Source: Prosapia bicincta (lineage: Eukaryota; Arthropoda; Insecta; Hemiptera; Cercopidae). From it: a stretch of DNA of 64,000 nucleotides. The position numbers and the translations under genes are program-made. This document shows, in pieces, positions 57,569 to 64,000 of the stretch. Where the stretch lies: contig JBAIZL010000067.1 of assembly GCA_036971475.1 (NCBI GenBank), forward strand, positions 187,501 to 251,500, in the 5' to 3' direction. Under the pieces are notes generated by a model, which was given only the letters and a program-made list of their open reading frames with translations, had not been told where the DNA came from and searched no databases. Numbering within the stretch: position 1 is the stretch's first letter; the number at the start of each line of letters is the position of its first letter.

Positions 57569-58431
57569 ATAAGTGAATACAAGAAAACAGTTTGCAAAAC
57601 TACAAATATATATATATATATATAATGGTGTTTCAGGAAGAATCTGCTATACAGCACAAGTATATTCCTCTCAGCAAAATAATGAAAAAAGTACGTATAA
57701 ACATGGGACCGGAAATGCTTCGTTGGCGAGTTATACAAGGGCAAAGATTTCACCTGAAATTCAGTTCCTTCAGTGAAATATGCACTGAAATTTTTAGGGC
57801 TTTAATTGAGTTCGTTTATTAGATTAGTTTTGTGTGAAATGAGCGAGGAAATCGTATAAAACCTGTTTAAGACCTCTATCTCCAATAGTTTAGGAAAAAA
57901 TGGGGGTAAAGCAAAAAAAGGTTTGCGTCAAAACCCATTTTTGCGTTTGACTACATTAACTATGTTAAATTGCTTATAAACAAAGACAAATGTTGATTAC
58001 ATTATTACATAGAATACATTATTACAAATGTTATTTAATAAGTTATGTATTACATATGTTATTACATAGAATACATTATTACAAATGTTGATTACATTAT
58101 TACATAGAATACACTAATACATTTTATTCTTACTGTAATTCTCATTCCCTCTTCCCGGGTAGAATTGAATTCGCTATAGAACACTTTTTAGTTAAAATTG
58201 AAAGATATTAAAAATTGCTGATATTAAAAATATTTTAAGATACGAGGGCTATTACTGATTTATTACTCTCACAAATTATACCTAAAAACTAAATAAAAAA
58301 TAATTATTATCTATTACCTTGATGTTAAATAATTAGTATAATGTTTTTATAAAGTTAAAAAACTAGATAGATTTTCTAAAAAAATGTCCAAACTTATTTT
58401 TTTAACTTTTTGAATTTTTCGATTTCAAAAA
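57569..58431. other. Inverted repeat 2 spacer, right part
   Basis: A 76-codon frame (57592-57822) has a Met-rich basic stretch (KKVRINMGPEMLRWRVIQGQ) that I cannot assign; it may be part of a dispersed repeat. 57985-58120 holds imperfect tandem copies of TTACATAGAATACATTATTA / CAAATGTTGATTACATTATT. Confidence 0.4.
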
Positions 58432-58658
58432 GTCTTTTAATTTGTTTCCCCTTTCCTTAAGCAAAACGCAAAGGATTATAGTAAATTTGGGTGTAAACAT
58501 ATTTAGAATAAATATGATTAGACTGCTTATTTAAAAACAAAGCCGAAATTATAAAGACGTTCGGTTAGAAACCGAAATTATGACAGTATGAAGAGAGGAA
58601 GCTATGGGCCAAGGTGTTTGCAGTTAAGACAGTGAGTAAATCCTCCGTAGGTTGCGTT

Positions 58659-58868
58659 GTAAGAGGATTAAGCGCTTCATGGCAACAGATTACCCTTCTG
58701 ACTGTAACTGCTTGCAGAATTGTTCTAAAGCCTACATTTCCCATAAAACATTTTTTTGCCGATAATACAATTTATGATACTTGTAACTTAATTGTGAAAT
58801 TGTATTTTAAAACTCTACATTACAATAAACTTTTATCAAATAGATATAGGGTCAAATTACTAATGAAA
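58659..58868 (+). pseudogene. DEG/ENaC (pickpocket-like) exon, right arm copy, frameshifted
   Basis: Same exon as 55007-55228: CKRIKRFMATDYPSDCNCLQ, NCSKAYISHKTFF, then one extra T in the T-run at 58749-58756 shifts the frame. The rest continues in the other frame as FFADNTIYDTCNLIVKLYFK, TLHYNKLLSNRYRVKLLMK. The GT after LLMK (58869) is kept. The break is absent from the left arm, so it arose after the duplication or by sequencing error in a homopolymer. Confidence 0.55.
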
Positions 58869-58950
58869 GTTTAGTTTTTTAAAAATACTTTTATTTTATA
58901 TTGACCTTAATTTATTAATTTATTTTAAAAAAATTATGTTATATTTACAG

Positions 58951-59037
58951 ATGTGGATCTGTATCCCGGGATTCCCGAGTGTTTACTATTATTGTTTGCG
59001 ACGTAAACAAGTACAGGCTCCAGGCAAACAACTCTAA
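58951..59037 (+). pseudogene. Possible last exon of the DEG/ENaC fragment (right arm)
   Basis: Identical reading to 54844-54930, after an 82-base GT...AG interval (58869-58950). See that entry; weak. Confidence 0.25.
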
Positions 59038-59846
59038 ACGTAAACGAAGGTAAACGTAAATGAATCAAGATTTCTTTAGATAAAATTTGTAACATTCAAT
59101 GTACCTATTATTTACCTAGTTTATCTAACTTTTACAAAAAGAGATTTACAGTTTAAAAAATTAAAAAGTTCTTGAAGGGAAGTAAAACATTTTCTATAGT
59201 TGATGTTATGCTATTGTTTCTTTTAATCATAAATCTTGTGGCCAACCCTCATAAACGTAATAATTACAATAATATTAAAATATACATTTTTATGAATAAA
59301 TGGCAAAGAATTAGAAATTTGGAAGATAATAATTGATGGAGGAACATTCAAAGATATAGGGGAAGTTCGGGCAAAGTTATTGTTTGCGATAATTTCCTAT
59401 CCAGTGTCACTAACGCTCTAAGCTCCTAATATGTGAACTAAATGAATGAAACAAACCATTGCCACGTCGTTTTAGCTTGAGGGCTGTGTGTTGTTTGAAT
59501 TAGTTGCTTCTGAAAACATATTCAATTTATCTTCTTATAAAGTTTTCTAAGACGTAATGATGAAAAAACTTTTATGTTATAAGCTTACTTGACTGCATAT
59601 TTATTTCTTGTCTCATAACGTTTCTTGCAAAATAAACAGTTTGGCGATTGTGGGTTATGTCAGTACTTTTTCTAAAAAATAGTGCAGACCGAACAAAGGG
59701 AATAGGGCAAAGTGAATTACTAATCACTTTCCCCTGGTATATTTTAGACATAACATACTAGACGGGTATACTTCATTCATCATACAACAAAACTAGCAAA
59801 TCAATTATTTAAAACGAAAACTTAATCCAAATTTTTTTTGTTTTAG

Positions 59847-60017
59847 ATGCTATACAAATATAAAATGAAGACCAGCCAAGCTAGATGGCGTGAAAAAGGT
59901 GTAAAATTAGCCATAAAATCTATTGAAGATGGTTCCAATTCCATTTCAGGGTCGTCAATATCTTACAATATTCCTTTTGCCAATCTTTGCAAGGAAAGGT
60001 ATTTAAAGAAGCCTTAA
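59847..60017 (+). pseudogene. Psq/CENP-B-type HTH exon of pogo-like transposase (right arm)
   Basis: 56 residues: MLYKYKMKTSQARWREKGVK, LAIKSIEDGSNSISGSS, ISYNIPFANLCKERYLKKP. The motif order of the psq domain is complete up to the second helix-turn-helix. A polypyrimidine tract plus TTTTAG directly before the ATG looks like a splice acceptor, so the ATG may lie inside an exon. The middle (DDE) part of the transposase is missing downstream. Confidence 0.65.
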
Positions 60018-60083
60018 AAAACAAACAGTACCATTTGTTAATATTAAGAAAATAACTCACAATTATAAAAGAGAAAAAAAGAT

Positions 60084-60251
60084 TACCGTTGTTTAATTTG
60101 CCAGGCTAAATACGACGACCCCCTCTGGATGATTGGATATAATGCGGGTGTTGTCTTGAATGGACTCATGAAGGTTGCTCGGGCTATTGAGGATTGGGAT
60201 AAAATTTCGTTGACCTTTGTTACGACAGTTAAACTTGAAGAAACAACATAA
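60084..60251 (+). pseudogene. Possible PHD-like C-terminal piece of pogo transposase (right arm)
   Basis: Reads YRCLICQAKYDDPLWMIGYN, AGVVLNGLMKVARAIEDWD, ending ETT and a stop. Jerky/pogo transposases of insects often end with a PHD-like finger 'C--C---Y-DPP---WI-C--C--W-H--C'. The first C--C, the Y-DP and the W-I positions fit; later cysteines are gone. Suggestive only. Confidence 0.3.
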
Positions 60252-61536
60252 TTTCTTTTGATTCTACTCAGAGTTGAAAATTTTAAGAGTGTAAGGTATC
60301 TTTTTTAACATTTTTTGGCGTAATGTGTACACTTAAATTACGAGTTATTTTGTAAAATTAAATGTTCTGGAGATATTTTGTACTTGTGTTCATTTTATAA
60401 CAACATTTTTCCTTTTTCAGGTTACAAGAGTACAAAATTCGCTTTGCCTGGGTTACATTATTCACTTTGACGCGGGTATCTGGGCAAAGCGAATAAGTTA
60501 TATATAAATGATTTATTTACATCCCTGCTTTTTTAGTTTAATAAATAACTATATTCCTATCAAAAGATAAAGAATGTTAGATGATATTTAACAGAACACA
60601 ATTTCTTTTTACTTCCTTTATGATTTGTCAGTGGTAAAAAAAAAATGACCCACTTTGCCCTGGTCTCCCCTAACCCTCTGTACACACAAATAAGTATTAT
60701 TTTTACACTTATATGTTTTTTATAGATTTTATTAACATGGTGACCAATAAGTTTAATTTATTATTCTGACTTCGTTTCAGAAATTCCATTATTTAATTTC
60801 GTTCGTATTCATTAATACTGCATTATAAATGTTTCTTTAACTTAAAATATTTTAAATAGTCTCTGCATTTAATATAAATAAAGTACTGGTACAAATGACA
60901 ATTGGAATGAAGAGAGCTTGTAAAATAACCAAAGTAAAGTGAATTCATACAGTAAATTTAATATTTTTAAAGAACGTTCATTGTAAAACCTTCAGCTTTA
61001 TAACAATATTTTACCTATAATTATAGAATTATTTTGAAAAATTACTAAAAATAATAATAACTAAGAGTAGGTCTACTTAATTATTTAAAAAACTACAAAT
61101 ATTTGTCATTAGAATGACACCACAGCAATTTACAGTTTTAAATAGTAGACGCCTATTCTCAATTGCATTCTCAAATAATATGTATGAAAAAGTAAACTCT
61201 CTCCAGAGACAAACATAGATTTAATCTCTCTTCATAAAATACATTCACTGTGTTTGCCTAAACCATCCTTAATATAAATATAAGTAATATAATGCTGTAA
61301 AACGGTTAAATGGGTTCCATCTTAAAGCTTATTGGAAAATCTGTAATAGCTGTTTATTTCTAACCAATAATTAGTTAGGAAATAATATTTGTTATGAGGT
61401 TAATCCTGTCTGATTGATGTACCCTAGCCACTGTATTGTAGATTTAAGTAGTTACTTGATCCCTTATGTAACAGTAACTTCGTCAAAGGTAAGAGAAAAA
61501 GGACGAAAGAAACGTTGACGTAAGAGAGCCCCAAGA

Positions 61537-64000
61537 ATATAAGCAAATAATAGGTTTGTGACAGCTTGCACTATATTAAAGTAGAGGACAATTAATACCA
61601 GATGGTAGAAATGGAAGACATTTCGTCCTGTGTATTCCCCGGTGGCTAAATATTAACGATCTTTTGTTTGAGCTTGGATATTTGATTATTCAGTGACAGA
61701 TTTACATTCATACTTACTATTTGTTTAATTATATCTATCTCTTACCGTATTTTATCAAATCAAGGTAAATATCTAAAAATTTTGCCATAATTGGTGGCTT
61801 AGCTGTATCGGTAGTAATTAAATTTCAAGCTAAAGCCAAGATAAAAGTACAGTAAATATCCCACTTATGAAAAATCAACAACTATTTTACAATGTATTTA
61901 TACCAAAAATGAAAATTGGTATAATACTATTTATTACGGAAGACACCATAACCTAATTCAACTGTAACGGGATTATTACACTTGATTACAGCAGAATTAA
62001 ATAAGACTGCAGTTTTTTGAATAATACGTAGATGAGATAATTAATAAGACAATATTTCATTAATAGAAAATTTGAAATAAGGAAACAAATAATAGAATAC
62101 TCTACTTACTCCAACAGTTATAATAATCATGAATAAATAAATAACTAGTGTAAGATAATAACTAAATTATTACTGCTTCAGTTATATCATTGTTTTAGTT
62201 GTTAAACAATTTATTTATTTATTTTGCTGTAAAATTTAACTCCTATTGACAGAAATAATTATTAAACTACTACAGGTTTCTAAATTGACGTTTTTGTTGG
62301 TTTCTATTTTTTTACTTTTTTGTCACTAAAAATGTTTTATTTGGAACTTGTTTTTGCAGTCCACACATTTAAGGCAGCCCTGTAACCACGAATTAACCGT
62401 AATTGCAAGTGTTGACTGTGACTTACACTTTCCTTGAACCACTTGGCGAAAGTAAATATCTGCGAGGTAAATATTTCACGCGAGGTACACAAATAATGTT
62501 TACATTTAAAGCAAACTCTTTTAACACTGATAAAGAAATAGAATATTAGATTCAACTAATACGTAACTAATAATATTTGTAATATCATTCTAGACCTTTG
62601 TCCGGACAGAGTCATTATAAACTGAAGTTTAAATACTTCTGAAGATTTTACAGGTTAGTCAGCTTTTGTGTTCCCAATGGAACTGGATATTCATTTATAG
62701 CGTGTGAATAGTTTCCCAACCAGAAGGCTTATCCAAATTAAGCATTGTAGCATCCGGGCCAGAGGAGAAAAACATGTAAAACTAAATCATTAATAAATTA
62801 TTTAGTAAGATCAAAGAGTTATAACTTTCTACAGTATTGATCTATATTTCGTATTAGACAAAACATATGATCCGATCAGTAGGGACCAATGTCTTATATG
62901 GGAATAATATGTGTGTTAACTAACTCGAAAGCTTCAGTCCTAAAGTAGGAAGTAAATAATATCCCATTACCCTACGTACTTTTATCAAGTCCTTGCTAAA
63001 TAAGAAAACAACAATAAACCCGAACATCGTAAGAATAAGTCAACACCTAGAAATTCATTACTAAAACACACATAGCTGCAAAAATAATAATAATAAAATT
63101 ACAAATAAATAGAAGTAAAAAAAAGTAATAAAAGTTGAGAAATACATGGTAGGGGGTTGTTAAATTCATTACCCATACTAACTATGTCTAAAATCTATAT
63201 TATATGTTATTTTATGTTAACATTTTGGTATAACCTGCTATGCTTTTCTCGTCTGATTATAAGTTATAGTGAGCAATATTTACTTATGCTCAAACATCTC
63301 TGCACTAGCTATACTTCGGTTTGATTAAATCACCTGGTTTTATTTGCCTTTTACATTTTCAGATTAATAACACCTGTAAACTACGAATTTAGTTTTACAA
63401 AAGTATATTTTTTTGAGTAAAAGCAGTATATAAGTAAAGGATCAGAAAATAAAATTTACCACCCCCCCCTGTCTTTTAATATAGGTTACTGCTGACAGGA
63501 CATGATGAGAGTTCAAAGAGAACTTTTGTGTTATCCATTTAATTAAACACCTCGGACAGCTAAAACCTTCCAATGTCGCTCTCAATGTTTCAGTGTAGAT
63601 ATTACGAACGTATTGATTTCCTTTTTATGACTTTTTCTGTGTCGCAATTTATGAGCATTTTATTTACTACTTTAAAAAATATTCAATATTCTGTTTTACA
63701 ATCAAGTCGCTTAAATTACTAAAATCACAATAAAATGTGTAACATCTTAAACAAATCAGAAACATGCTAAAATCAACAATAATTTTAAAACCATGAGTAG
63801 AACCATGAAAATTGTGTAGATAAGTACTGACTTCTGTTACACTTTGTTTATTTTCTATTGGGAATCTCAATTATTATTACGACATTGGAGGAGAAAGAGG
63901 GCTCTTCAATTGTAAATGCATCAATAGAATGTACAATTTTCACTGTTTTTTATGTTTCTTTAAACTTACAAGGCAAAATTTATTTCTGTTTATAACAATT
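61537..64000. other. No recognised feature
   Basis: 2.4 kb of AT-rich sequence. Short frames at 62337-62555 and 63667-63870 (both minus) do not match any family I know. Confidence 0.5.

Larger units (their letters stand above)
59359..60670 (+). mobile_element. Pogo-like DNA transposon, internally deleted (right arm copy)
   Basis: 1312 bp, mirror of 53210-54522, with the same inverted repeats and TA flanks (59357-59358, 60671-60672). Presence at the same site in both arms means that it inserted before the arm duplication. Confidence 0.7.
58432..61536 (-). repeat. Giant inverted repeat 2, right arm
   Basis: Reverse complement of 52338-55448, about 3.1 kb. The outer edge abuts unique sequence (AATATAAGCAAATAATAGG), with no RNase H relic on this side. 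Confidence 0.95.

Noticed and set aside
52338..61536. Inverted repeat as a pure assembly artefact
   Set aside because: Arms differ by scattered substitutions and indels and have different outer flanks; a read fold-back would be nearly identical. Not fully excluded without reads.

Overview
This is AT-rich, gene-poor nuclear DNA from an animal, most likely an arthropod and probably an insect. There are no operons, ribosome binding sites or long uninterrupted genes. Nearly all recognisable coding sequence is decayed transposon: Penelope-like elements (PLEs), Ty3/gypsy, hAT, mariner-like, pogo-like, Helitron and non-LTR elements. Long (TA)n, (GT)n, (CT)n and tetranucleotide arrays are frequent. 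The one likely host-gene remnant is a DEG/ENaC (pickpocket-like sodium channel) exon present twice in inverted orientation. Species cannot be fixed from the sequence. All matches come from reading motifs by eye; no database search was made.

Layout. 0-4.8 kb: PLE tail fragments and a fold-back, a mariner-like relic, a gypsy integrase end and a truncated hAT transposase. 4.8-11.6 kb: giant inverted repeat 1 (arms about 2.8 kb, spacer 1.15 kb) carrying a gypsy RNase H relic in both arms and an integrase relic in the spacer. 13.9-14.8 kb: a (GT)n array and a decayed PLE with GIY-YIG remnants. 16.3-17.0 kb: a 133-bp tandem array of two alternating subtypes. 17.3 kb: a small hairpin element. 18.9-19.9 kb: a patch richer in G+C. 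21.4-21.9 kb: a two-copy duplication. 23.6-25.5 kb: about 19 copies of a 102-bp minisatellite. 27.2-30.4 kb: a gypsy element on the minus strand (gag, protease, broken RT, LTR piece), with a second plus-strand LTR and gag start at 31.6-32.4 kb. 36.8 kb: a non-LTR RT tail. 40.5-41.3 kb: a PLE copy with an internal inversion. 47.1-48.1 kb: PLE tail, Helitron helicase end and mariner-like relic. 50.7-50.96 kb: a mini fold-back related to the PLE family. 51.6-52.3 kb: a non-LTR RNase H. 52.3-61.5 kb: giant inverted repeat 2 (arms about 3.1 kb, spacer 3.0 kb). Each of its arms holds a DEG/ENaC exon and a 1.3-kb pogo-like transposon. Its spacer holds a TTAA-flanked MITE, an intact 218-codon GIY-YIG ORF and a PLE fold-back. 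The last 2.4 kb shows nothing recognisable.

The most unusual theme is a PLE family whose copies lie against (TA)n tracts and share end sequences. Its best copy is a compact GIY-YIG cassette between 37-bp inverted repeats, with an ORF-less fold-back relative nearby. Several PLE tails also carry a CTGATGA / hairpin / GAAA-like module that resembles the hammerhead ribozymes known in this class. The two giant inverted repeats both carry PLE-derived sequence, in the arms of one and in the spacer of the other.
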